A DNA stretch of 26,943 nt from a virus (IMGVR_UViG_3300020439_002114:1-26943); one strand, 5' to 3'. Numbered from the stretch's first letter, positions 13,607 through 22,534 are shown. The notes: generated from the letters alone by a model not told the origin. Numbers and translations are program-made.

Positions 13607-14995
13607 ATGGCAGAGAAAAAGAAGATTCTATTGTTATCCGATGATTTAAGGATGACATCAGGTATCGCAACAGTATCCAAAGAATTTGTTATGGGTTCAA
13701 TGGATAGGTTTCATTGGGTTCAATTAGGAGCAGCAGTAAAACATCCCGACCAAGGTAGAGAAATAGATTTAGGTGAAGATGCACGAAAGACAAGTGGTGT
13801 AGCAGATGCTTCACTAAAAATAGTTCCTTGGACTGGATATGGTGATGCTAACATTTTGAGACAGATGATAATGAGACATCAACCAGATGCGATACTTCAC
13901 TTTACAGACCCAAGATATTGGAGATGGTTATATGAAATAGAAGCAGAAATCAGAGAAAACATTCCGATTCTGTTTTATCACATTTGGGATGATTTACCAG
14001 ACCCAAAATATAATAGAGATTACTACGAAAGTTGTGATTGGTTAGGATGTATCTCAAAACAAACTTATGGTATCGTAAGTAGAGTTGGTAAACTAAAAAC
14101 TGATACAAACATACCATTAGAAGATTGGCAAGTAGATTATGTACCACATGGTATCAATCCAAAGAAATGTTTTAAAACAGAAGTACCAGCTGATTTCAAA
14201 AAGGCAGCATTGGGTGGTAAAGATTATAAGTTCGTTCTATTTTGGATGAACAGAAACATTAGAAGAAAACAACCATCAGATGTGATATGGGCATATAAAG
14301 AATTTGTAGATGGATTACCAGAAGAAGAAAGAAAGGATTGTTGTTTACTAATGCATACCGCACCAGTTGACCAAAATGGTACTGATTTATACAAAGTAAA
14401 AGAAGCAATTTGTCCTGATTATGATGTAAGATTTTCAACTGCAAGAATCGGTGATGAGCAATTAAATTATCTTTACAATTTAGCAGATTGTACAATCAAC
14501 ATCGCAGGTAACGAAGGGTTTGGGTTAACAACTGCTGAATCAGTAATGGCTGAAACTCCTATCATTGTAAATGTTACGGGTGGAATGCAAGACCAATGTG
14601 GATTTAGAAAGAAATCAGATGGTAAATTATTTACAGCTGATGATTACAAAAAGATTGGTTCTCTTCATAATTGGAGAGAGTGGGAAGGTAGAGTAACTTA
14701 TGGTGAGTGGGTTAAACCTGTATGGCCAAAAGTACAAACAATGACTGGTTCAGTTCCTACACCTTATATAATCGATGATAAAGTAGATATTATAGAAGTA
14801 TCTGAAGCAATTAGATATTGGTATGATAAAGGTGAAAAAGGAAGGAAAGAAGCAGGTAAAGCTGGTAGAAAAGCATTCTTAGGAGAAATAGGTTTGGGTG
14901 TTGATAATCAAAACAAATGTATGGCAGATGGTATTGAGAAGGCAATCAAAAACTTTAAACCTAAAAAACGTTATAACTTATATAAATTAGCATAA
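13607..14995 (+). CDS. Glycosyltransferase, GT-B fold (GT4-like), first gene of the glycan cluster
   Basis: The 462-residue protein has an N-terminal Rossmann-like start KKILLLSDDLRMTSGIATVS (5-24), a YVPHGIN segment (178-184) typical of GT4 enzymes between the two domains, and the sugar-nucleotide binding motif NEGFGLTTAES (302-312). This layout marks a retaining GT-B transferase. No signal peptide or membrane segment is seen, so it acts in the cytoplasm. The sugar and acceptor cannot be told from sequence. It shares a one-base stop/start overlap (TAATG) with the next GT4-like gene, and from here to the end of the window there is no intergenic base. Confidence 0.85.
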   Translation: MAEKKKILLLSDDLRMTSGIATVSKEFVMGSMDRFHWVQLGAAVKHPDQGREIDLGEDARKTSGVADASLKIVPWTGYGDANILRQMIMRHQPDAILHFTDPRYWRWLYEIEAEIRENIPILFYHIWDDLPDPKYNRDYYESCDWLGCISKQTYGIVSRVGKLKTDTNIPLEDWQVDYVPHGINPKKCFKTEVPADFKKAALGGKDYKFVLFWMNRNIRRKQPSDVIWAYKEFVDGLPEEERKDCCLLMHTAPVDQNGTDLYKVKEAICPDYDVRFSTARIGDEQLNYLYNLADCTINIAGNEGFGLTTAESVMAETPIIVNVTGGMQDQCGFRKKSDGKLFTADDYKKIGSLHNWREWEGRVTYGEWVKPVWPKVQTMTGSVPTPYIIDDKVDIIEVSEAIRYWYDKGEKGRKEAGKAGRKAFLGEIGLGVDNQNKCMADGIEKAIKNFKPKKRYNLYKLA

Positions 14996-16257
14996 TGAGT
15001 AAACCATTATTAATATATCAGGCGCCGGTAGCAACTAGAAGTGGTTATGGTGACCATGCAAGAGATATTCTAAAATCAATATTTGAGTATGATAAATTTG
15101 ATGTGATTACTATTCCAACTCGTTGGGGTAATACACCACAAAATCAAATTAATCCTCAAACAGAATTTGGACAAAAACTATTAGGAACTGTTGGTAAACA
15201 AATTACAAAACAAGCTGAAGTTCATATTCAAATGACTGTACCAAACGAATTCCAAAAGAAAGGAAAGTTTAGTATTGGTATTACTGCTGGTATCGAATCA
15301 ACATTAGCACCAAAGGATTGGATTGATGGTTGTAATAGAATGGATTTGATAATTGTACCAACAGAGTTTTCCAAAAAAGTTTTAGAGCAAACAATCTACG
15401 ATGAAAAGGATAAACAAACTGGACAGGTAATTAGACAATTTAAAATTGTAAAACCTATTGTAGTTTTACATGAAGGTGTTGAGTTATCTACATATCTAAA
15501 ACCAAAAGTAGATGTTGATGTTTTAGAGGGAATTGATTCTGATTGGAACTATCTTTTTACAGGTCATTGGTTAAAAGGTGATTTGGGTAAAGATAGAAAA
15601 GATGTAGGAATGATGATTAAAACATTTTGTACTGTATTTAAAAATACACCAAAGAAAAAACAACCAGGTCTTATTCTAAAAACATCTTCAGCTGGATTCT
15701 CTGTTATGGATAGAGAACATATATCACAAAAGATTAAAGATATCGCAAAAGAATTTGGTGATAACTGTCCACCTATTCATTTATTGTTTGGTGATTTAAC
15801 AGATGAGCAGATGGCATCATTATATCATCATCCAAAAGTAAAAGCTATGATATCATTCACAAAAGGTGAAGGATATGGGAGACCCTTATGTGAGTTTACA
15901 CTTACAGGAAAACCAATCTTAGTAAGTAAATGGAGTGGACATATAGATTTTCTACCTGAAAAACATACTGAATTTTTAGAAGGTGGATTGGAAGAAATAC
16001 ATCAATCAGTTGCAGACCAATTCTTACTAAAAGAAGCTAAATGGTTTCAAGTAAACTATTCACACGCCGCTAGTATCTTAGAAAAGGTGTTTAAAAACTA
16101 CAAAACACATCTAACCAAATCAAAAGGATTAATTGATAATACTAAAAAGAACTTTTCACTACAAGCTATGCACGATAAGTTTAAAGTTATTATGGATGAG
16201 TATGTTAAACTACCTGAATTTGTTACTTTAAAATTACCTGAAATCAAAAAGTTATAA
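14995..16257 (+). CDS. Glycosyltransferase, GT-B fold (GT4-like)
   Basis: The 420-residue protein begins with SGYGDHARDI (16-25), a glycine-containing loop typical of GT4 acceptor domains. It has the interdomain VLHEGVE (157-163) and the donor-binding motif KGEGYGRPLCEF (290-301), followed by GKPILVSKWSGHIDFL. It is a soluble cytoplasmic enzyme by sequence. It differs strongly from the gene before it, so this is not a recent duplication; the two probably add different sugars. It overlaps the next start by one base. Confidence 0.85.
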   Translation: MSKPLLIYQAPVATRSGYGDHARDILKSIFEYDKFDVITIPTRWGNTPQNQINPQTEFGQKLLGTVGKQITKQAEVHIQMTVPNEFQKKGKFSIGITAGIESTLAPKDWIDGCNRMDLIIVPTEFSKKVLEQTIYDEKDKQTGQVIRQFKIVKPIVVLHEGVELSTYLKPKVDVDVLEGIDSDWNYLFTGHWLKGDLGKDRKDVGMMIKTFCTVFKNTPKKKQPGLILKTSSAGFSVMDREHISQKIKDIAKEFGDNCPPIHLLFGDLTDEQMASLYHHPKVKAMISFTKGEGYGRPLCEFTLTGKPILVSKWSGHIDFLPEKHTEFLEGGLEEIHQSVADQFLLKEAKWFQVNYSHAASILEKVFKNYKTHLTKSKGLIDNTKKNFSLQAMHDKFKVIMDEYVKLPEFVTLKLPEIKKL

Positions 16258-16778
16258 TGGCAACTACAAATTATATAAATCAATACTTAGAGTTTTTAAA
16301 ACCTGAAAGAAGAGTTGCTAAAAACCAAATGAAGCAGGGAAATATCTACAGAATTGTAAGATATGGTGGTGATACAGCAAGAGGTATTAATGCGAGATAT
16401 GTATTTGTAATAGGAAGGGTGGTTGATAAAGGAAATATAAAAATACATTGTATTAAAATTAACAATATAAAACCTCCGTTCCTAATTAATTTACTAAAAA
16501 GATTAAGAGATAAATCAAAACCTATTACTAAAGATTATAAAGATTTATCATCATTATTAAAATCATTTGATGCACAGGGTAAGAGATTATTTGAAGGATA
16601 TATTAAGAATAAACCTCAGATTTACTCTTATCAGTTGGGTAATTACAGAACTTATTTTTTAGATAAACTACAATATGTGAGTGAAGTAGTTTTTGAATAT
16701 GAAGAATTAGGTAAACTACTTAACGAAAATACAACACCTGAAGAAGTTATAAAAGAAGATAGAACTGAGAATGATTAG
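16257..16778 (+). CDS. Protein of unknown function, 173 residues
   Basis: I do not recognise this protein. Residues 28-75 look like a small beta-rich domain with short strands (GNIYRIVRYGGD, RYVFVIGRVV, NIKIHCIKINNIKPP). This is followed by a charged helical region and a QIYSYQLGNYRTYFLDKLQYV block (about 121-141). It is basic in the first two-thirds and acidic at the C-terminus, with no enzyme motif, signal peptide or membrane segment. It sits between a GT4-like gene and a methyltransferase with overlaps on both sides. It could be a scaffold or nucleic-acid-binding protein, or a passenger gene unrelated to glycan synthesis. Confidence 0.75.
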   Translation: MATTNYINQYLEFLKPERRVAKNQMKQGNIYRIVRYGGDTARGINARYVFVIGRVVDKGNIKIHCIKINNIKPPFLINLLKRLRDKSKPITKDYKDLSSLLKSFDAQGKRLFEGYIKNKPQIYSYQLGNYRTYFLDKLQYVSEVVFEYEELGKLLNENTTPEEVIKEDRTEND

Positions 16779-17523
16779 AAAGTATTGTGTACAAAAAGAT
16801 ACTATGGGTTGTAACTTTTATGTTTACTATAAAGGTGAACATAATGGTGGAGGACCAGTAATGATTAAATATCTATTTGATACAGATGATTTTTTAGAAG
16901 AACATAAGGATTGTAAATCTGTTTTAGAAGTGTGTAGTGGTCCTGGCTTTATTGGGTGGTTTTTATATAAAAAACTAAAAATGGATTCAGTTCACTTTTT
17001 GGATATACACAAACCAGTTGAAGAAGATTTACGAATAACTTGTGAAAAAAATAATGAAGAATTAAATTTTTATCATAGTGATGGTTTTAAAAATTATAAT
17101 GGACCAAAGGTAGATTTAATAGTAATGAATCCACCATTTTTTTATAGTGAAGAGCAATTTGAACATCATAAAAACCATATGGGATTTACTACAGAAAAAA
17201 AAATTAAAACATCAAGAAGAATTATTTTAGATTTAGATTTTAAAATGCATGATAATTTTATTGATAACTTTGAAAAACATTTAACAGATAATGGTAGAAT
17301 TGTATTTTTAGAAGATTTAAGATTTGTTCCAAAAGAAATGTTCTTAGAAAAATATGGTGATAGAACAAATATAAAACCAAAATATAAAGAGTATTACATT
17401 GCTCCTGAGTATTTTAATGAAAGGGGTGAAATGATTAGAATGAGAAATTCACAAAAAATTCCTGAAGATGTACCTAATTATTATACTTTAACATATTATA
17501 AAAACCAAAATGAAAACAATTAG
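16771..17523 (+). CDS. SAM-dependent methyltransferase with NPPF motif
   Basis: The 250-residue class I methyltransferase has motif I SVLEVCSGPGFIG (50-62), acidic residue D78 in FLDIH, and the catalytic motif NPPF (120-123). NPPF/NPPY enzymes methylate exocyclic or amide nitrogens: adenine or guanine in nucleic acids, or glutamine in release factors. The single-domain form resembles the RsmC/RlmG and HemK branch more than a sequence-specific DNA methyltransferase, because no target-recognition domain is present. A role on a nitrogen of an amino sugar is also possible in this setting. It overlaps its neighbours by 8 and 14 bases. Confidence 0.8.
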   Translation: MIRKYCVQKDTMGCNFYVYYKGEHNGGGPVMIKYLFDTDDFLEEHKDCKSVLEVCSGPGFIGWFLYKKLKMDSVHFLDIHKPVEEDLRITCEKNNEELNFYHSDGFKNYNGPKVDLIVMNPPFFYSEEQFEHHKNHMGFTTEKKIKTSRRIILDLDFKMHDNFIDNFEKHLTDNGRIVFLEDLRFVPKEMFLEKYGDRTNIKPKYKEYYIAPEYFNERGEMIRMRNSQKIPEDVPNYYTLTYYKNQNENN

Positions 17524-18139
17524 TTACGGAGTTACAGTTTGTAATGAGATTACAGAAATAGCAGTTTTAGTAGATACTCTTAAAGAAAAGTTAAGAGATG
17601 GTGATGAAATTGTAATTCAGTATGATGAAGGTTCGGTAACCGATGTGGTTATGGAGTACCTCAATATTATGAAGAACATGCACAAAGATTTTATTAAGGT
17701 TATTGGATTTCCACTTAATAAAGATTTTGCATCTTACAAAAACAATCTTAAATCACATTGTGTAGGTGATTACATATTTCAAATTGATGCAGATGAAGTA
17801 CCAAATGAATATCTATTAGATAATTTGCATGAAATTTTAAGTGGTAATGATGTAGATGTTATCTTTATACCAAGAGTAAATACAGTCGAAGGATTGACTG
17901 ATTCTCACATACAGAAATGGGGATGGCAAGTAAATGAAAAAGGTTGGGTAAACTTTCCTGATTACCAAACTCGTATTTACAAAAATACAAACGATATTAT
18001 GTGGATGAATAAAGTACACGAAAGAATCACTGGATACAATTCCGTATCCAACTTTCCACCACAGGAAGAATATTCGTTGTATCATCATAAACAAATAGAT
18101 AGACAAGAAAAACAAAACAAATTTTATGAAACAATCTAA
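17510..18139 (+). CDS. Glycosyltransferase family 2 (GT-A fold)
   Basis: The 209-residue protein starts ISYGVTVCNEITEI, the usual GT2 opening, and has the metal-binding motif QIDADE (91-96, DAD at 93-95). RIYKNTNDIMWMNKVHE (about 155-171) matches the waaE/SunS-like branch, in which an R.F/Y..N....W....HE block follows. This branch includes lipopolysaccharide core and protein S- or O-glycosyltransferases. At 209 residues it is the catalytic domain only. It lacks membrane segments. Both ends overlap neighbours by 14 bases. Confidence 0.88.
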   Translation: MKTISYGVTVCNEITEIAVLVDTLKEKLRDGDEIVIQYDEGSVTDVVMEYLNIMKNMHKDFIKVIGFPLNKDFASYKNNLKSHCVGDYIFQIDADEVPNEYLLDNLHEILSGNDVDVIFIPRVNTVEGLTDSHIQKWGWQVNEKGWVNFPDYQTRIYKNTNDIMWMNKVHERITGYNSVSNFPPQEEYSLYHHKQIDRQEKQNKFYETI

Positions 18140-19034
18140 GATTACTTTTATATACGCTTACGAAGAGGAAGATTGGTCAACACCATTATCATTAGCAACT
18201 GAGTTTGATGAAAGAGGTTGGGATGTTGGTATAGTTTCTATAGGTTCAAATAGAACACAACAATATTTTGATGATAATATAAGAAATTGGTTAGATGAAA
18301 AGGATGATTCGGATATAGTTTTATTTATGGATTGGGGTAGATTTGATTCACCTTTTTTAGATAAAGATAAACTACCATCAGCATTTTGGGTACAAGAGAG
18401 TGGTGATGACCCACAAAACTTTGATAGAAACTTTCCAAAAGCAGAAAGGTTTCATATGACACTTACACCTGATGCAGAATCTGCTGAAACATATAAAGGA
18501 AGAGGAATAAACGCTCATTGGTGGACTCACTTTGCTGATACTAAAGTTCAATTTCCAATGGAAGATGTAGAAACCTCATTTGTAGCAGTTACAAGTAGAG
18601 GAAGGGGTGGTTCTCAATTTTTAGATACCCTAACAGTTCATGCAGATGGAGCAGTTGGTAACCAAAATGGAATGGATGCTGAAGAACACACTGCTTTCTT
18701 AAATAGTGGTATGATGGTTATACAAAATAGTAGATGGGGAGAAGTAACTCGTAGGATATTTGAAGGTATGGCTTGTGGTAAAATGGTTCTATGTGATAGA
18801 TTAGAGAAATCTAAAAAATTAGATGAACTATTTACCGATGGTGAGGATATAGTTTATTATGATAATATGGTAGATTGTATCAATAAGATGAATCAATATT
18901 CATCAAATGAAACAGAAAGAACTAGAATCGCAGAAAACGGATATAGAAAGGTTTTAGAAAACCATACTCAAAAACAAAGAGTTGATTTTATAATCGAAAA
19001 ATTTGAACAATGGAAAAGCTCCCAATCAGCATAG
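18126..19034 (+). CDS. CgeB-like glycosyltransferase (GT-B fold)
   Basis: The 302-residue protein resembles the CgeB/spore-maturation glycosyltransferase group. Its signature is in the C-terminal half: GEVTRRIFEGMACGKMVLCD (205-224), followed by a DGEDIVYYDN segment (about 240-249) that usually ends the donor-binding domain. The N-terminal half carries DIVLFMDWGRFDSP (63-76) and PSAFWVQESGDDPQNFD (84-100), typical of CgeB-type proteins that have a FWxxDDP-like stretch. It overlaps the next gene by 25 bases, the longest overlap in the cluster. Confidence 0.8.
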   Translation: MKQSKITFIYAYEEEDWSTPLSLATEFDERGWDVGIVSIGSNRTQQYFDDNIRNWLDEKDDSDIVLFMDWGRFDSPFLDKDKLPSAFWVQESGDDPQNFDRNFPKAERFHMTLTPDAESAETYKGRGINAHWWTHFADTKVQFPMEDVETSFVAVTSRGRGGSQFLDTLTVHADGAVGNQNGMDAEEHTAFLNSGMMVIQNSRWGEVTRRIFEGMACGKMVLCDRLEKSKKLDELFTDGEDIVYYDNMVDCINKMNQYSSNETERTRIAENGYRKVLENHTQKQRVDFIIEKFEQWKSSQSA

Positions 19035-19750
19035 GTATATTAGCTTGGAAGAGTGGACAAACTTTAGTTAACACTTTAAATACTTACTTTCAGCAAGAAT
19101 TCTTACATCAAGTAAATGATGTATGTATTTTATTTCAAGAGTTTTCAGAAGAAGATAAGCGGATAGCTGAACATTTTGGTATTCCTTACATAGCAAAAGA
19201 AGGTAATATAGGAATTGGACAAGCATTTATAGAACTAACAGAACAAGCTAAAACAGATAATGTTTTGGTATTAGAGCATGATTGGAAACTTATTGAAGAT
19301 AAAGAAACTTTAAGAACTAGATTATTGAGTGGTGTGAAATTATTAGATAATGGATTTAGTTGTGTAAGATATAGACACAGAGCAAATCCTGGTTTCCCAC
19401 ATTTTTCATTTCAATATCAAGGAAGAGAGTTAGATTACTATGATAAAGAGATTGAGGTAACTTCACCTCATCTTTTAGATTCAGTACATTGGTGTAATCC
19501 AGCTGAGAAGTTTCCACAACATATAGAAAGAGAAGGAGAATATTTTATCACAACATCTCGTTATGGTAATTGGACTAACAATCCTTGTCTTTACAAAAAA
19601 GATTTTTATTTAGAAACAGTAAAACAATTCGCCGGTGAAGGTATCGCTTTGGAGGGTAACATCTCAAAGTGGTGGGCACAACAAACATTCAAAGTAGCTC
19701 ACGGCGAAGGGCTATTTTGTCATTTAGATGAAGGTAAACATGGAAGGTAA
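19010..19750 (+). CDS. GT2-like glycosyltransferase with altered DxD motif
   Basis: The 246-residue protein has a GT-A-like start (PISIGILAWKSGQTLVNTL, 5-23) and a GNIGIGQAF segment (65-73) that often comes before the metal site. In place of DxD it has VLEHDW (87-92), so metal binding may differ. Later there is a CLYKKDFYLETV segment, and aromatic-rich loops that could bind sugar. It is probably an active or diverged glycosyltransferase; a non-catalytic partner is possible. The final codons (HGR) overlap the start of the GroES-like gene. Confidence 0.65.
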   Translation: MEKLPISIGILAWKSGQTLVNTLNTYFQQEFLHQVNDVCILFQEFSEEDKRIAEHFGIPYIAKEGNIGIGQAFIELTEQAKTDNVLVLEHDWKLIEDKETLRTRLLSGVKLLDNGFSCVRYRHRANPGFPHFSFQYQGRELDYYDKEIEVTSPHLLDSVHWCNPAEKFPQHIEREGEYFITTSRYGNWTNNPCLYKKDFYLETVKQFAGEGIALEGNISKWWAQQTFKVAHGEGLFCHLDEGKHGR

Positions 19751-20045
19751 ATTTAAACCATTAGGAGACAGAGTACTCATCACTTACAATGATGGAGAAA
19801 CAAAAACAGAAAGTGGACTAATCTTAACTGATAGTGCACAAAGAGGACAAAAAATGTGGGGAGAAGTAGTATCAGTTGGACCTGGTATTTTCACACAAAA
19901 TGGTTCTCGATTACCAATGAGTGTATCAGTTGGTGATAACGTAATGTATTCAAAAGATATGGCAGGTGATGTTATTAAATTAGGAGAAGAAAAATATCTA
20001 CTATTACAAGAACACCACCTATTAGGAGTATTAAAGAATGAGTAA
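19740..20045 (+). CDS. groES: GroES-like co-chaperonin
   Basis: The product (101 residues from ATG 19740; 105 from ATG 19728) is a Cpn10/GroES protein. KPLGDRVLI near the N-terminus is the classic opening. KTESGLILTDSAQRGQ corresponds to the mobile loop that docks on GroEL. GEVVSVGPG, VGDNVMYSKDMAGDVIKLG and EKYLLLQEHHLLGVL complete the family pattern. T4 uses gp31 in this role with host GroEL to fold its capsid protein. GroES-like genes are usual in phages but rarely lie inside a sugar gene cluster. ATG 19740 is preferred because KPLGDR then begins at residue 5, as in typical GroES. Confidence 0.93.
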   Translation: MEGKFKPLGDRVLITYNDGETKTESGLILTDSAQRGQKMWGEVVSVGPGIFTQNGSRLPMSVSVGDNVMYSKDMAGDVIKLGEEKYLLLQEHHLLGVLKNE

Positions 20046-21414
20046 AGTAAAGTTAATTATATTTGATTTAGATGGTGTATTAGTTGAGGCTAAAAACATA
20101 CACTACGAAGCACTCAATGATGCATTGTGTTTTGTGGGTAATGAATATACTATCAGCTGGAATGAACATTTATCTACTTACGATGGATTGAAAACTACTC
20201 AGAAGTTAGATATGTTGTCTGAAAAGAAAGGATTACCAATTGATTCTCATAGAGATATTTGGGAACATAAACAAGAACTTACATTAGAAAAGTTAAGAGC
20301 ATTAGAACCAAATGCAGGTTTGATACAATGTATGAGAAACTTAGTGAGTGAAGGATATAAGATAGCAGTATGTTCAAACTCAATTAGAAAGACAGTTTTG
20401 ACTGTACTTTCAAAGTTAGGTATTATGGAGTTTATGGATTTGGTGATATCCAATGAAGATGTAAAGAACTCCAAACCACATCCAGAAATGTATTGGAAAG
20501 CAATATCAATGATGAGTTGTTTACCTGAAGAAACTTTGATAGTTGAGGATTCACCATATGGATTACTTGCAGCTGCTCGTTCTAAATCACATATCCTAAG
20601 AGTAAAGAATACAAAAGAAACAAATTATAACAACATTTATAACAAATTAAATCAAATAGAAATGGGAGAACAACAATCAACACCAGCGTGGAGAGATGAG
20701 AATCTTACAGTATTGATTCCAATGGCTGGGGCAGGAAGTAGATTCCAACAAGCTGGATACACTTTTCCAAAACCACTAATCGATGTGAAAGGAAAACCTA
20801 TGATTCAGTTGGTAGTGGAAAATCTAAACATCAAAGCAAACTATGTTTACGTTGTACAAAAAGAACATAGAGAAAAGTATAACTTAGATACTTTACTAAA
20901 TCTAATCACACCAGGTTGTAAGATTGTTGAGGTAGATGGTATTACAGAAGGAGCAGCTTGTACGGCATTACTCGCTAGAGAGTACATCAATAAAGATACT
21001 CCTTTGTTCTTCGCTAACTCAGACCAATTTGTTGAGTGGGATTCAAATGAGTTCTTATACAAAATGAATGAAACAAACGCAGATGGTGGGATTGTATCAT
21101 TTAGAGCAACACATCCAAAGTGGAGTTTCGCTAAGATAGATGAGCAAGGATTGGTAACTGAAGTTGCAGAAAAGAATCCTATATCAGATATTGCTACTGT
21201 TGGATATTACTATTGGAAGAAAGGTTCTGATTTTGTAAAGTATGCAGAAGATATGATTGAGAAAGATATCAGAGTGAACAATGAGTTTTATGTTTGTCCT
21301 GTTTTCAATCAAGCAATAGAAGATAAAAAAGAAATTCGTACCTTTGATATTCCTAAGATGTGGGGATTGGGTACGCCTGAAGATTTAAAATATTATTTAG
21401 AAAACTATAAATGA
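20038..21414 (+). CDS. Fused HAD-family phosphatase and sugar nucleotidyltransferase
   Basis: The 458-residue protein joins two enzymes. Residues 1-205 are a HAD hydrolase of the beta-phosphoglucomutase-like type: IIFDLDGVL with D10/D12, CSNS at 112-115, K146 in NSKPHPEM, and VEDSPYG (169-175). Residues about 222-458 are a nucleotidyltransferase that joins a sugar-1-phosphate to NTP: LIPMAGAGSRF (226-236), FPKPLIDVKGKPMI (243-256) and FANSDQFV around 323-330. Together they would dephosphorylate or isomerise a sugar phosphate and then activate it as an NDP-sugar for the transferases in this cluster. The order and linker (about 205-220) are those of a true fusion; I see no frameshift. Confidence 0.88.
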   Translation: MSKVKLIIFDLDGVLVEAKNIHYEALNDALCFVGNEYTISWNEHLSTYDGLKTTQKLDMLSEKKGLPIDSHRDIWEHKQELTLEKLRALEPNAGLIQCMRNLVSEGYKIAVCSNSIRKTVLTVLSKLGIMEFMDLVISNEDVKNSKPHPEMYWKAISMMSCLPEETLIVEDSPYGLLAAARSKSHILRVKNTKETNYNNIYNKLNQIEMGEQQSTPAWRDENLTVLIPMAGAGSRFQQAGYTFPKPLIDVKGKPMIQLVVENLNIKANYVYVVQKEHREKYNLDTLLNLITPGCKIVEVDGITEGAACTALLAREYINKDTPLFFANSDQFVEWDSNEFLYKMNETNADGGIVSFRATHPKWSFAKIDEQGLVTEVAEKNPISDIATVGYYYWKKGSDFVKYAEDMIEKDIRVNNEFYVCPVFNQAIEDKKEIRTFDIPKMWGLGTPEDLKYYLENYK

Positions 21415-21860
21415 GATTAATTTCACATAGAGGAAATGTAGATGGTAAGTATCCACAATACGAAAATCTACCTGAGTATGTTGATAAGGCATTAGATTTG
21501 GGTTATGATGTTGAAGTTGATTTATGGATTGATAACGATGGGTTTTATTTAGGACATGATGAACCTACATATCCAATTGATTTAAAATGGTTAACTGATA
21601 GGTATTTACATTTATGGATTCATTGTAAAGATTTAAGAACTCTAAGTGAGATGAGAGAACTACAATTAGAAATGCATGTTGATTTGAATTATTTCTTTCA
21701 TAATACAGATGATTCTACAATCACATCAAAAGGTGATTTATGGGTTTATCCTGGTAAACAACCAGTAAAACATAGTATAGCAGTGATGCCAGAATATCAT
21801 AAAGATGATATTTCTCAGGCGATAGGAGTTTGTTCGGATTATATAAAAAATTATAAATAA
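21411..21860 (+). CDS. GDPD-like (glycerophosphodiesterase-fold) protein, short form
   Basis: The 149-residue protein has the N-terminal active-site pattern of glycerophosphodiester phosphodiesterases: SHRG (H6, R7), EVDLWIDNDGFYLGHDEP with E35, D37 and H49. Full-length family members have about 230-280 residues in a TIM barrel, so this short protein would lack much of the barrel unless it forms a smaller fold. It could remove or transfer a glycerophosphate on a glycan, or act on a cyclic or phosphodiester sugar. It overlaps both neighbours, by four bases upstream and one base downstream. Confidence 0.75.
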   Translation: MRLISHRGNVDGKYPQYENLPEYVDKALDLGYDVEVDLWIDNDGFYLGHDEPTYPIDLKWLTDRYLHLWIHCKDLRTLSEMRELQLEMHVDLNYFFHNTDDSTITSKGDLWVYPGKQPVKHSIAVMPEYHKDDISQAIGVCSDYIKNYK

Positions 21861-22534
21861 TGAAAGTAGCATTAATGTTGACGGGATTAGCCCGAAAAGT
21901 TGAAGAAGGATATGAACACTATTGGAAACACATTATCGATAATCACGATGTAGATTTTTATTTACATTGTTGGGAAGATGAAGAGTGGGAAAAGGTAGAA
22001 AAAGTGTATCCTAATCCAAAATACATTTACATTCAAAAACCATTTAAGTTTACTAAATACAAAGAAGGTATAGAATCACCCAATGATGATAAGAGTAGAC
22101 CTTTAGAAGAGTATGATGTTTGGGGTAACTTTAGAACATTTCCTATGTTTTATAGTTGGGAAGAAACTTATAGAGCATTAAGAGTGAGTAGACACAAATA
22201 TGATTGTGTAATTAGAAGTAGATATGATTTAGGAGCTAACATTCCAATAGATATAAATAAATTAGATATGAGTAAGATAAACATATCAAATCAACATTGG
22301 CCTAATTCTGAAATTACTGATGATAATCTTTGTATCTTAAATCAAGAAAACGCACAAATACTCTTTGATGATATCTTTACAGAGTATATTGAACATTCCA
22401 AAAAGATTGGATATATAGAATTCGCAGAAAAGAATTTTATGAACATTTTAAAACGAAAAAATCTCTATCATTTGGTTAATAAATCAAACGATTTACCATT
22501 TGATTTACTCAGAGATAATAAATTATGGTACTAA
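21860..22534 (+). CDS. Glycosyltransferase-like protein with RSRYDL motif
   Basis: The 224-residue protein has a GT-A-like first strand (VALMLTGLAR, 3-12), then DVDFYLHCW (30-38) and CVIRSRYDL (116-124). The RxRYD(L/I) block is typical of a phage and bacterial family of putative glycosyltransferases seen near polysaccharide genes, where the Asp serves like DxD. A second member lies at 24130-24804 with STRYDI. No signal peptide or membrane helix is seen. The substrate is unknown. Confidence 0.6.
   Translation: MKVALMLTGLARKVEEGYEHYWKHIIDNHDVDFYLHCWEDEEWEKVEKVYPNPKYIYIQKPFKFTKYKEGIESPNDDKSRPLEEYDVWGNFRTFPMFYSWEETYRALRVSRHKYDCVIRSRYDLGANIPIDINKLDMSKINISNQHWPNSEITDDNLCILNQENAQILFDDIFTEYIEHSKKIGYIEFAEKNFMNILKRKNLYHLVNKSNDLPFDLLRDNKLWY

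Noticed and set aside
13607-16257. Recent tandem duplication of the two GT4-like genes
   Set aside because: Apart from the general E-G-x-G donor motif and fold order, the two sequences differ in length and in nearly all other blocks.
19036-19043. TATATTAG at 19036-19043 and at 26196-26203 as further promoters
   Set aside because: The nearest TTTG boxes are about 30 and 37 bases upstream, not 19-21, and the T-run core is absent. The bases simply encode Ile-Leu.
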